A program made the position numbers and the translations under genes. The notes beneath the pieces were generated by a model. The model ran no database searches. It was not told the origin of the DNA and was given only the letters and a program-made list of their open reading frames with translations. Shown in pieces: positions 23,341-32,599 of a stretch of 64,000 bases of DNA. This DNA comes from Flectonema sp. DT1601 (taxonomy: Eukaryota > Euglenozoa > Diplonemea > Diplonemida > Diplonemidae): NCBI GenBank assembly GCA_964019425.1, contig OZ025823.1, positions 620,001-684,000 of the forward strand, written 5' to 3'. Numbering within the stretch: position 1 is the stretch's first letter; each line of letters opens with the position of its first letter.

Positions 23341-24138
23341 ATCATTAGATGAGCTTTGAGATGGAGAAAGGGAGTGAAACTTTGACAATGTAAAAACAGT
23401 AACAACTTTAGATATTAAAGAAAACAAAATTAATATCAAAGTACTTGACTGAAAAATATTTGTAGTTGTTAATCAAAGAAAATTACCTTTAGAAAAAAGA
23501 GAAAATAAAAAGAAAAATATAATATATTTTTTGTCTTATTGACCAGAAAACGTTGTCGAATCTGGTAATTCTGTGGATCATTAGATGAGCTGTGAGATGG
23601 AGAAAGGGAGGGGTGAAATTGCTTTTTTTTTTTTTTTTTTTGATTAAAGTTTTATACCAATATAAACATCCGTATCATATCAAAACTAATATATAATGAG
23701 ATTAAATAATTTAGATTGCCTGGGAGGAAGTGAAGCTATAAGAAAACCATTCAACTAAGTAATCAACATAAACAAAATAACGAATTTGATATACCAGAGC
23801 GGGATGATTACGTAACGAGCAACTATTTGGGAATGTGCGTGGAAGAGTTGCAGATATTGATGTCTTCTTCTTTTATTTTCTTTTTTTTTTTGTTTTGTTT
23901 TTTGTTCTCCATCCCTATGTCTCACAGAGACATTTTAAACCGGGAAATCAAAGAGAAAAAACCTCTACTCAATAAGGGTTCTTGTGAAAAAGCTATTGCT
24001 TATTTTCTGCTTACAGAAGACCTTTTTTTGCTTTTAGCTTTTTTTTTTTTTTTTTTTTTCCACCCTTTTTCAGAGCTGTGTGGCACCCAGTAGACCACTT
24101 GTAACGACGACTCTCCTAAGAAAGAAGTAAAGAAACAT
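23341..24138. other. Intergenic region with short direct repeats
   Basis: Holds two copies (23342-23376 and 23580-23614) of a 33-35-bp sequence with one internal mismatch that on the minus strand reads as a pyrimidine tract ending in CA(A/C)AG followed by CTCATCTAATGAT. It also holds the second copy of the CTTATTGACCAGAA repeat (23532-23562). The rest is A/T-rich without a convincing frame. Confidence 0.5.
23342..23614 (-). repeat. Direct repeat of an acceptor-like sequence upstream of the lectin gene
   Basis: The two copies are about 238 bp apart. On the minus strand each has CCCTTTCTCCATCTCA then AAG or CAG, then CTCATCTAATGAT. The nearer copy ends 15 nt before the lectin ATG, which supports placing the coding start at 23340 rather than further upstream. 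A duplicated leader-acceptor or alternative first-exon boundary is the simplest reading. Confidence 0.5.
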
Positions 24139-24759
24139 TTAAATAAGGTGTTCCTCTCTTCTGATGTATTCACCAACGTCGGCTTCGTGGAATAAAGCAA
24201 CTTGAGCTGACTCAAGTTTACGGCACTCAAGAGTGGAGCGAGCTGTGACTCCAAACCCGATAGGGATGTCAGCCATATTTAAAACAATAACTCCTTGATG
24301 TTTTGCTGTTCCTTCAGTAATTCTTCCTAACCCTGCACGGCTAACGTTGTTTCCAAATAGAAAAGCTTGTTCTTGGTTTGGTTTTACCCAAAATTTATTT
24401 TGTGCGAATTGAGCTAAGAAATCCAAACAAGTGATTCCCAATCTGAATTGTCCATTGTGGGTAAATCTACCAAAACAAACTCCAACACCAATTAAATTTT
24501 GTTGAGCAACGTTTCCAGCGAGTTTCTCAGTCGTTTTTTTCAAATACCAAACTTTCTTATTATGTAATCTAAACACCCATTCGTCATCTTTACGATCTAC
24601 AAGGAAACGGGTGTTGCCACCAATGCTGTTTTTTTTTTTTTTTTTTTTTAAATTACCCAACTTAGGTACAATATCATAATAACAATATAGATAACAAACA
24701 TACTACTTATCAAGCTTCTTAAATAAACTCTTGGACTCTTCTTCTGACAGCGGACGCAT
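24139..24759 (-). CDS. NIP7: 60S ribosome biogenesis protein NIP7, two exons
   Basis: Exon 1 is 24759-24704 (MRPLSEEESKSLFKKLDK plus two bases) and exon 2 is 24625-24139. The 78-nt intron (24626-24703) begins GTATGTTT and ends with about 19 A then CAG; splicing restores K-Y-I-G-G-N. The product is 180 residues, the same length as animal and fungal NIP7. NIP7 is a nucleolar RNA-binding protein needed for pre-rRNA processing and 60S assembly. Conserved stretches are seen throughout: FRLHNKKVWY, GVGVCFGRFTHNGQFRLGIT, KPNQEQAFLFGNNVSRAGLG, and the C-terminal PUA domain MADIPIGFGVTARST..FHEADVGEYIRREEHL. A TTTTTTATTTTCAG acceptor-like site and then about 20 A lie just before the ATG. Confidence 0.95.
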
Positions 24760-25514
24760 ATTCTTTTTTTTTTTTTTTTTTTTGATAAAGCTGAAAATAA
24801 AAAATAAGAAGGGGCCGAATGTTTTGATTTAGTGAAATACAAACTCATCGTAGCGCACTGTCAGCGGAACACTCTTCCACAATGAATGTAGAAAGTGTGT
24901 GATGACTTAGTATCAAAATCTGATGCATCTCCGAAATCGTGAATAAGAAAGTAATTTGATAACTTGAAAGGGGGGCTGAAAGAGAATAAATCTTACAAAG
25001 AAACCACAACCAATCAAACTCAGCAACAGGAAATCAAGTTGACAGATCCGGTTTTTTTTTTTTTCTATTCTTTTCTTTTCCAACTTCTTTTTGCAGCCAC
25101 CCAAGAAAAACGTAAAACAAAATAGAAATTGGCATCAAAAGAAAAAGGGGGAAAAGAAAACGCAGGTGGCCACAACCTACATAGAGACGGGAAGTGAATG
25201 TGACAAACTGGAAGGCAGTGAGTGAAGCAGGCGCCCTCACGCAGCTTGTCAACTTTTTTTTTTTTAATTTTTTTTAAAAAAAACAATGGGGCTGGGGGAA
25301 AGGTGGTTCAGGGAAGGGGGTTTTTTTCTCCCCCCCTTTGAAAACAAAAAAACAGCACTACACCTATCCAACTTACAGCCTCTCATTCAGCGCGAGGCAA
25401 ATTTGCTGTTTTTCCTTAAATTCCGAAGGGAAGAGAAAAGAAAATCTCCGGCCTTTTTCTTTTTTATTTTTTCGAACTATAATACTGTCGGAAGGAGAGC
25501 AGCACAATCATTAT
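24760..25514. other. Intergenic stretch
   Basis: Spacer with A and T runs, a G-rich patch near 25286-25320, and no frame with conserved or non-low-complexity content. It should contain the TRAP-gamma 3' UTR and the NIP7 5' region. Confidence 0.45.
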
Positions 25515-26389
25515 CTATGCTCTTGAGCTCTTTACCTTCTCGTCGTTGTGCTTAGCGAGAAGCTGAACTCCGAGGGAGGAGATGACAAGACTGACGATGT
25601 AGTTAACTCTAACGTCGTAGTTGCTCAACAAGGCGAATGAGATGAACCACGAGCTGAAGATAAAGAGAGAGTTGCAGCACAACAATGACCATCCCATAGC
25701 TCCCTGGTACTGAAGGTGACGAAGCTCAGCGATCTCATCTCCCAAAACCATCAATTCACAAACAGTCTGCTGTTGGGTGTACTTGCTTCTGTCTTCCTTT
25801 GAAAGTTCCTTCCAAGCAGAAGGGGATTTCTTGGTCTCAGCCATAAAGATTTCCTGAGCAGTCTTTCCAACGTGGATCTTTGAAGTTGAGGTGAGGCTGA
25901 TTGAGATTCCCTTTGACTTTGTTTCTCTACGAGCCTCCAACTCTCTGACGTATCTACCAGTTGGGTTAATTGATGAAGTGAGTGACTCAGTCTCGAACAT
26001 AGTACGGTAAGCCTCAAACATGAAGTAAACAGCGATAGCAGCAACACCACAGTAGATCAACAAGTTTACAATGTCGAGAAGAGTCATGTCAAGAACAGCC
26101 TGTTTGGATTATTAATTCTGTTTTTGACTTCAGACATACAAAGCTATTCTTAAAAACAACATACGTGGAACAAGAAGGTTGGTGAAAACACAGTGATACA
26201 GGCAACCATAATGTAAAGTCCGTTGTATCTCTCAGGCTTGATGGCCTGGTTCTTTCTAATGTGTGAGTCCAGGATCTGTTTTTTTGAGTGTTATTTTTAT
26301 ATTTCTTATTTTTTTTTGGACTTCACTTTTCTGCTACAATAATATCATACCATCTGTTCCTGCTCGCTGAATTCGGCCTGGTCGCTCAT
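25515..26389 (-). CDS. Translocon-associated protein gamma subunit (SSR3-like), three exons
   Basis: Exons 26389-26351, 26275-26165 and 26099-25515, with 75- and 65-nt GTATG..AACAG introns, all phase 0; 244 residues. TRAP-gamma is an ER membrane subunit of the complex bound to the Sec61 translocon. The N-terminus is short and acidic (MSDQAEFSEQEQM); membrane helices are seen at about residues 73-90 in exon 2/3 (YIMVACITVFSPTFLFH then AVLDMTLLDIVNLLIYCGVA) and a C-terminal pair (GWSLLCCNSLFIFSSWFISF, VNYIVSLVISSLGVQLL). The final helix matches the animal NPTVNYILSISASSG region in pattern. The charged middle loop (ETKKSPSAWKELSKEDRS) is also typical, though longer than in animals. A strong acceptor-like CCCCCCTCTTTGCAG lies 33 nt before the ATG. 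Confidence 0.8.
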
Positions 26390-26542
26390 TTTATTAAGGT
26401 TCGGAGATAAACGGAGAGGATACTGCAAAGAGGGGGGTAAAAATACAATATAAAAATTTGACTTAGAATTCAATGCAGTAGCTTCATCGTGTCACAGTCA
26501 CAACCATAAAAACGATAAACGAAGTTAACATCAGTAAGACGC

Positions 26543-28090
26543 TTACTGAGTGGATGCCGCTTCTAATAACCTGTCCGACGTGAATAACAATAGAGATTCA
26601 ATCTGAATGTTCTTATTATCATCATCACGACGTCTTTCTTTTATTGTCGTAACAGTAGAAACTAATCGTTTCATCTGAGCCGAAGAGATGTTTAAAAGAG
26701 GTGTTCGTTTCTCTCTAAGTACAACAAACAGAAGAAATGACATCCCCGAAAGGATAACCTCCATTGAACAAGAAGACTCTGAAATCAAATCAATCGTAAA
26801 GATGAAAAGATCCGTTTTTAAGAAAGATGAATGTGATGCTATGGAGTCTCCCACCTGGTCACATGCCGCATACTCGTCTGCGATTTCGTTTTTCAAACGG
26901 TTGTATATTAACCCTACGACACAGTGAAACGGACATGACTTTATAAAATAAGTGTACATTTTGAACCTGCTGGTTTCTTGTAGAATTTTAAACAACCTCT
27001 GAAGACAATTATCAGATTTTTCACGAAAATCAGAAACAGGACACTGAACCATAACTGAAGAAAGTCTTTGAGCAAGTTCAAAAAAAAGTTCAAACAAATC
27101 AGTTCCAACCAACTCTTTATCTGAAAGTAGTTGTTTTCGATCGACGGACTCCGTTTGATCATATAGACAGATAGAATATGAAGAAATCATTGACAAGACT
27201 TCTAAGCAACTCTCCAACCCAATTTGTAGCACTCCCAGTGCAGGTGATGTTAAAGCCGACATCACATACGGTATAACATTTGTTAAGTAGTGAGTAGATG
27301 ACACTACCTTTGGTTTTCCAACATAATAAAGAAGACTAACAATCCCTGGATAGCTCGCTGAGTCTGACGGACACGGAAATAAGTCTTCTGAATCACTTAC
27401 ACCGATTGTGATTTTTGTTATTTTTGAGGATCTCTTATGAATAGTGAGAACCCTTCCGAATAAATAAGTAAAGTCTACTGAAGGAATAGTTTCTTTGATT
27501 TTGTTAAAGACTTCACGTGGTAAAATCCACTTGTTATCACACTTTTCGTGAGGCATAGATCCGTGAGCAGCGTGAAGTATGTACGATGAGAACAACATAA
27601 TATCATAGCGACAGTTAAAATTTTCAGACATTTTTATCAAATCCATCAAATAAGGTAACAAATTATTGAAAGACTCTGCGATCTCTGAGTTGAACGGAAT
27701 TTTAATTTCATCATCATCCTCGATTTCGTCTTCATCTTCATCATTTGTTTCAACAACAGCAACAGAGTTTCTTTGAAGATATTTCTGTTCAATCATCTCA
27801 CCCAAATCCAGTAAGACTCCTTTATAAAATCTTTCTCCATCAACTCTCCCTACAGTCACTGCAATGCAACGCATTAAAAATGGAAGTTGTCGGTAACTAG
27901 ATAAATGGAGGTATTCTTTTAGTGTCAAGTAACCTTCCTTTCCATTCCATCGTGAACAGACCGAGTACATAATATCCGCAACTTCTTCTGCGTTGGATGT
28001 CTCGAAGAGAGGAAACGCAATTGAGATTGTGGCATACAAGTTTTCATCGTCACTGGAGCACCCTGATAGCTGTCGTAACTCAGATGTCAT
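26543..28090 (-). CDS. Glomulin/ALF4/Ybp2-like helical repeat protein (tentative)
   Basis: Single exon, 515 residues, predicted all-helical. An acidic insert (NDEDEDEIEDDDE) lies near residue 120. The C-terminal half (GVLQIGLESCLEVL.., then LQRLFKILQETSRFKMYTYF followed by IKSCPFHCVVGLIYNRLK) resembles the pattern of the Ybp1/Ybp2-glomulin-ALF4 family, in which a block like RFxLLxxLLxxCPFPSVxxLLIxxLKxEI is conserved. Glomulin and ALF4 bind the RING subunit RBX1 and restrain cullin-RING ligases; Ybp proteins act with kinetochores or Yap1. The similarity is by eye only. A very clear acceptor-like site, CACCACTCACAG, ends 13 nt before the ATG at 28090. Confidence 0.5.
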   Translation of the reverse strand: MTSELRQLSGCSSDDENLYATISIAFPLFETSNAEEVADIMYSVCSRWNGKEGYLTLKEYLHLSSYRQLPFLMRCIAVTVGRVDGERFYKGVLLDLGEMIEQKYLQRNSVAVVETNDEDEDEIEDDDEIKIPFNSEIAESFNNLLPYLMDLIKMSENFNCRYDIMLFSSYILHAAHGSMPHEKCDNKWILPREVFNKIKETIPSVDFTYLFGRVLTIHKRSSKITKITIGVSDSEDLFPCPSDSASYPGIVSLLYYVGKPKVVSSTHYLTNVIPYVMSALTSPALGVLQIGLESCLEVLSMISSYSICLYDQTESVDRKQLLSDKELVGTDLFELFFELAQRLSSVMVQCPVSDFREKSDNCLQRLFKILQETSRFKMYTYFIKSCPFHCVVGLIYNRLKNEIADEYAACDQVGDSIASHSSFLKTDLFIFTIDLISESSCSMEVILSGMSFLLFVVLREKRTPLLNISSAQMKRLVSTVTTIKERRRDDDNKNIQIESLLLFTSDRLLEAASTQ

Positions 28091-29456
28091 TTATGACTAC
28101 TACTGTGAGTGGTGAGATGGAATTGATAATTTCAAAAGACAGAAACTTTTCTCCTTTTCATCAGATTCACTCACTGTTACCTCGGGATAGGTATTCCACA
28201 CCAAAAAAAAAAAAAAAGTTTTTTTTTTTTTTTTGAAAGACTTTAAAGTAATTAATTGGTATGTCGGTGATCAGATGTTAAACAAAAAAAACAAAAAAAA
28301 ACAAGACGTTAAAAACATGTGTCGGGCGTTGTAAAAAAAAAAACAGAAAGCAAGGCATTTTCTCTTCACAAACTGACGGCAAGGTTTCACAAAACAACAA
28401 TATGTTAATGGATGTATCATGAGCTGTCAAATCGTTTTTAGAATGCTTTTTTTTTTTTTATCTTTTTTTTTTTTTTTTTTTAAACAAAAAATAACGTGAC
28501 GCGAATTTCCTTTCCGTACAACACCGGAGTGTTGCACACGTTGTGATACGAAAGATTGAAAAAAAATAAGATAACCTGATCGTTGAATCCACAACAACGA
28601 GAAACAAACAGCCACCTGTATTCGTGTCATCCACTGCAACAATAAAACGAAATTAGTATCAGGAAATTCCGAAAAAAAAAAAAGAAAAAAAAAAGGACAA
28701 GAAATGACCTGACATTTACCAATTGCAGTAATTGATGAGAAAGAAAAAAATAAATTTTTTTTAAAAAGTTCTGAAAAACCCACCTCAGTATCAGTGTGGG
28801 TTTTTGTTGGGCAAATCTATTCAATCTCGTCATTCACAAAGGAACAGTTCAACCATGGAGGCGACGGTATCAAATGTTTTCTAGTTATGTTTTAAAAACA
28901 ATAACAAAAAATATATATCTTAGTGAAGATACTTGAAGAGATTTCTTTTTTTTTTTTTTTTTTTTGCATTTTAACAAGTATTGTCGGCAGCACACGTAAA
29001 CCTCTTTTAGATTTATCGCTTTAAATCGGTTCACGGTTTTCTTGCACAAACAAAAAAACATCAACAAAGTGTTTTATTTATTTTTTTCTGTATAGCTTAA
29101 AGATAAAGAATAATTTATTTATTTTTTTTTGAAAAGTTAGGTACTGATGATTTCTTGCTTTTTCTTTACTCACAATGGACATCCTCAGAAGTAAAGTAAA
29201 TCAATCGATAATAACGCTGGTCTCTAACGACAGCAGCAGTAAGGACAAGGCAAGAAGACGGAATAAGTTTTTTAGAGAATAATATAAAATAAGAAACTAA
29301 AGAACCGTTTCCCCTTTATCGAAAAAAGAAAATCTGTTCTAACCACAGGCCTGACTCGGTTGGCTAATTACAAGCAAAGAGTGCTATTACTAAGACAACA
29401 AAAGTTATCCAGTACAAAGACAGAACACACACGACTGATTAAAAGAATTAAATATT
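28091..29456. other. Intergenic region, no gene recognised
   Basis: 1.4 kb with A/T tracts. A small perfect hairpin, CAACAC-CGGA-GTGTTG, lies near 28519-28534. Frames present are low-complexity (poly-Lys or poly-Phe). Left part is the upstream region of the glomulin-like gene; right part would be the 3' UTR of the PH-like gene. Confidence 0.4.
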
Positions 29457-31280
29457 TTAAGACTGAGAGTAGAGCAAGTGTCGAACATCTATTCCAAGTC
29501 GAGCCATTTCAAGTATCTGAGACAAGTGGTCTCCATACCCATTCATATTCACTTTAGAAGTTGGGGAAGATTGGATAGAAGTTTCTTTCTTCTTCCTGTT
29601 GTTGTTGTTGTTGCTGTTTAACAATAAGTCTTCTTTTCTTGGAGTCAAAACAGCTGCTTCAAAATTACCAAGTTCGCGTATTCCCGATGGACTCACAACG
29701 CCATCGCTACGAAACTCTGTTGGAGTTGCTGCTGCTAAAGGAGACTTGTTGTAATCAAAGCTAGCGGTCATACTTCCCAAGTAGTTGACATGTAATTTAT
29801 GATACTGATCATCATCTCCAACTGATGGTGATGTCGGATTTGATATTTTCGAATAACCTGCAAAACTCACTTTGACATGAGGAGAAGACTCACCGAAACC
29901 ATCGTCATCACCGTGTTCTCTCATTTTCATAAAAGTATCAAATTGAATTCCCTTTCCAGGTTCTCTTGTAAGAGGGCTGCCAACTAAGTTATTAAAAACA
30001 TTCTCATCAGGATCTCCTAACTTCAGAGGCGATGACATCCCAAACTGCTGACTTGTTGTTGGTGTTGGTTGACTACTAACATCTCTAGTCTGAGTTGAAT
30101 GAAGTAGATTACTGTTTGTGGAACTCTGATGGTCAGTTAGATAATTTAAAAGACGTTCCTGTTCAGAGAGAGATGAAAGAATTCCCAACTGTGGACTCCT
30201 TTCGTTGTTATTCGAATGTCCTATTTCAGCCGCAGGTTTCACAGATCCAGAAGGCTGAATATCTTCAACCCGCTGATCAATCATGTCATCCAATCCGACG
30301 ACAGGAGTTGAGGTGCCATCGACATTCCCGTCAGTTGACGTAATAACCTCACCTGTTGGTAAGTAACAGGTACAGGAACAACAATGTTTTACTTTCTCTT
30401 GATCAGATAATTGACCGCAAGGTATCTTTTGATTATTTAATTCTCTCGAAAGACTACTGCGTCCTGTCAGCTGGTTTGGATCAGACTGACTAAGATAACG
30501 ACCATCTGACTGTTGTTGATTAAGTGGTGACTGACTTGAGTCGTTACTATAACCTTGATGATTAGTGTGAGAGTTCTCAGGATAATTCCTAAAGTTGTCA
30601 GCGGGAGTGTTGTGACTCTGGTCCCTTCTCCATGCCTTTGAGAGATTGTGTTCGATAGTGTCAATAGACCCTCTGACGTCATTCTTCTTCCAGTTTGATC
30701 CCAGCGAGGAATTAATAAAAGAACCATTTTGATCATCAGAGACAACACGTTCACTACGTGGACTGCTCCCTGAGCGTAGAACAGGTTTCGGAATAGGTTT
30801 TGGAATTGTGTTGGATTTGACAGAGTCGAGAAGAGGTACTTCCTTTGAATTCATTTTAATCTTTGGAGGACTTCCGTCAGTACGACGCATAGAATTAGAA
30901 ATTGTCAATTCACGAAATGGTCTAACACAAGTAGAGATTAGTGACTTCATTTCATTATCTTCGTGAGTATTACGCTCATCATCAACCCAAATAAATAACC
31001 AATCCCGTTTATCATCTGTTGCTTGAATATGCATCTTCATACCATCACAGCCTATCTTTGTTATTTGGTCCCACGTTAAAGATCTTGTTATGCCTCCCTT
31101 TTCAGTTGCTTGAATTATAGCGACAGGACTGACGACGAGTACCCTTCTGTCTCTCGATCCTTTTGTATTGATTTTATCAATGAAGTGTAATCCATAAATA
31201 ATTCCATTAGCAAAGTGTCGCATTGAAGGTGGCAACAAGTTCTGCATTGGCAGGAGAGGAGCTGGACCATCCTTCGACAT
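29457..31280 (-). CDS. PH-like-domain protein with long disordered tail, function unknown
   Basis: Single exon, 607 residues. Residues about 20-125 (IIYGLHFIDKINTKG, RRVLVVSPVAIIQATEKGG, SLTWDQITKIGCDG, WLFIWVDDE) have the alternating strands and final helix of a small PH-like fold. The rest is Ser/Asn/Gln/Pro-rich and probably disordered, with repeated SP and TP sites, a CSCTCYLP Cys cluster near 300, an NNNNN run near 570, and a conserved-looking C-terminal motif (SQILEMARLGIDVRHLL). No membrane segment or signal is seen. A clear acceptor-like CTCATCTCACAG ends 59 nt before the ATG. It could be a membrane- or phosphoprotein-binding adaptor; this is inference from the domain only. Confidence 0.65.
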   Translation of the reverse strand: MSKDGPAPLLPMQNLLPPSMRHFANGIIYGLHFIDKINTKGSRDRRVLVVSPVAIIQATEKGGITRSLTWDQITKIGCDGMKMHIQATDDKRDWLFIWVDDERNTHEDNEMKSLISTCVRPFRELTISNSMRRTDGSPPKIKMNSKEVPLLDSVKSNTIPKPIPKPVLRSGSSPRSERVVSDDQNGSFINSSLGSNWKKNDVRGSIDTIEHNLSKAWRRDQSHNTPADNFRNYPENSHTNHQGYSNDSSQSPLNQQQSDGRYLSQSDPNQLTGRSSLSRELNNQKIPCGQLSDQEKVKHCCSCTCYLPTGEVITSTDGNVDGTSTPVVGLDDMIDQRVEDIQPSGSVKPAAEIGHSNNNERSPQLGILSSLSEQERLLNYLTDHQSSTNSNLLHSTQTRDVSSQPTPTTSQQFGMSSPLKLGDPDENVFNNLVGSPLTREPGKGIQFDTFMKMREHGDDDGFGESSPHVKVSFAGYSKISNPTSPSVGDDDQYHKLHVNYLGSMTASFDYNKSPLAAATPTEFRSDGVVSPSGIRELGNFEAAVLTPRKEDLLLNSNNNNNRKKKETSIQSSPTSKVNMNGYGDHLSQILEMARLGIDVRHLLYSQS

Positions 31281-31616
31281 AATTTGATTTAATCAACTCA
31301 ACAGACTTTACATATTCAAACGATGGTACTCCCAGTCGGCTGTGAGATGAGGAATATATTATTTGATCAGATAACAGAAAAAGAAAAAAACGTTCGTCTT
31401 TTAGCGATGTTTTACAACCACTTAAAGGATTAAATGAGAGATAGTTTGGAGAGGGTGAGGGGAATAATAATGTAGTGTAGATGGTTAGGCAAGAAGACCT
31501 TTTTTTTTTTTGCTTTTAACAAAGCTGCATAAGAGATGGCTGACACAATGTGCAGGTAGACTTTACTAAAAATAATTATTCCGGTATCAGTACCACACAG
31601 AGAGAGTGTGATTGGC
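31281..31616. other. Intergenic stretch
   Basis: Short A/T-rich spacer containing the upstream acceptor-like site of the PH-like gene and a T run at 31501-31511. Nothing else recognised. Confidence 0.4.
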
Positions 31617-32330
31617 TCAGTAGACAAAATTAATTTTTGACGCAGGAGGTGGTGTTTGCTGGACATTATCTCTATCACCCAGAGAGAATCCAGGACGTGG
31701 CTTTGTACTATGAGCTTGTCTCGAAGGAGACCAAGAACGAGGTTGATTATTCGACCAACCACCACCACCATTGTTGGTGTTGTCCGATCCTCCAATTGGA
31801 GGTATGTTCACATTAGTAGCACGAAACGCATCAAAAGACACCTGAAGACTTGTAACAGCTGATGACATGTATTCCAACTTGCCAGATAGCTTGTCAAATT
31901 GTCTGCAAACACCCGTCTGATTGTCGATTGCCATCATAGACAACGTTCCCTGTTGTTGTACAATTGAAGTCTGTTGAATTCCAAGTTGTTGTTTTATTGA
32001 AATTAATTCACTTTTGTTATTCGTAATTTGAAGTTCGAGATCAGTCATTTTCTTTTGAAGGTCTTTAAGTTGACATTCATAGAGATTGTTAGTGAGGTTA
32101 ACAATTGGTGTGACTACCTCAGGTTTTAAAACAGATTCTGTCTGTTGTGACACCTCAACTCTTACAGCAATTGGTTTCAATTCGATTAATTTTGGTGTAT
32201 CTTCTTCTCGTGTAATCTGAGGAATTTCATCTTCGGTATCCGACGGCGACTCTTCTTTTCTTCTCTTTTGCGCTGCTGTTTCCTTTTTACCCTTCGCACC
32301 TCTCTTGGTATCGTTGCGTGCTCTCGGCAT
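31617..32330 (-). CDS. Coiled-coil protein with basic N-terminus, function unknown
   Basis: Single exon, 237 residues. The first 30 residues are strongly basic with nuclear-localisation-like runs (KRGAKGKKE, AQKRRKEE), followed by an acidic SPSDTEDE patch. Residues about 82-165 form a probable coiled coil (CQLKDLQKKMTDLELQITNN, LISIKQQLGIQQTSIVQQQ). A Gly/Asn-rich linker and a Pro/Arg/Ser tail (SPSRQAHSTKPRPG) follow. I do not recognise a family. A pyrimidine-rich acceptor-like TTTTCTCTCTCTTAGTTTCAG region ends 17 nt before the ATG. Likely a nuclear protein, by composition only. Confidence 0.6.
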   Translation of the reverse strand: MPRARNDTKRGAKGKKETAAQKRRKEESPSDTEDEIPQITREEDTPKLIELKPIAVRVEVSQQTESVLKPEVVTPIVNLTNNLYECQLKDLQKKMTDLELQITNNKSELISIKQQLGIQQTSIVQQQGTLSMMAIDNQTGVCRQFDKLSGKLEYMSSAVTSLQVSFDAFRATNVNIPPIGGSDNTNNGGGGWSNNQPRSWSPSRQAHSTKPRPGFSLGDRDNVQQTPPPASKINFVY

Positions 32331-32550
32331 TTTATAAGGGGAAAAACCTGAAACTAAGAGAGAGAAAAAAACTACGAAAAAGACGACTCAAGCCTATTTT
32401 CATTTTCCTTTAACTGTTTAGATGAAGAAGTACATTACAGAGGTGCGTACTTTGCATCGCTGATGTAGTAAACTAGGCCGTGAGGCAGAAACGACGTACG
32501 TAGCATCTAATCTTGTTGGGATTTTAATGTTTTTGAAATCTTAACAACGT

Positions 32551-32551
<1 letters not shown>

Positions 32552-32597
<46 letters not shown>
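32552..32597. repeat. 46-nt homopolymer A tract
   Basis: The longest homopolymer in the window, ending just beyond the stop codon of the CDK-like gene. On the coding strand it is a T46 run in the proximal 3' UTR. Such runs are mutation-prone and their exact length may be an assembly estimate. Confidence 0.9.
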
Positions 32598-32599
<2 letters not shown>

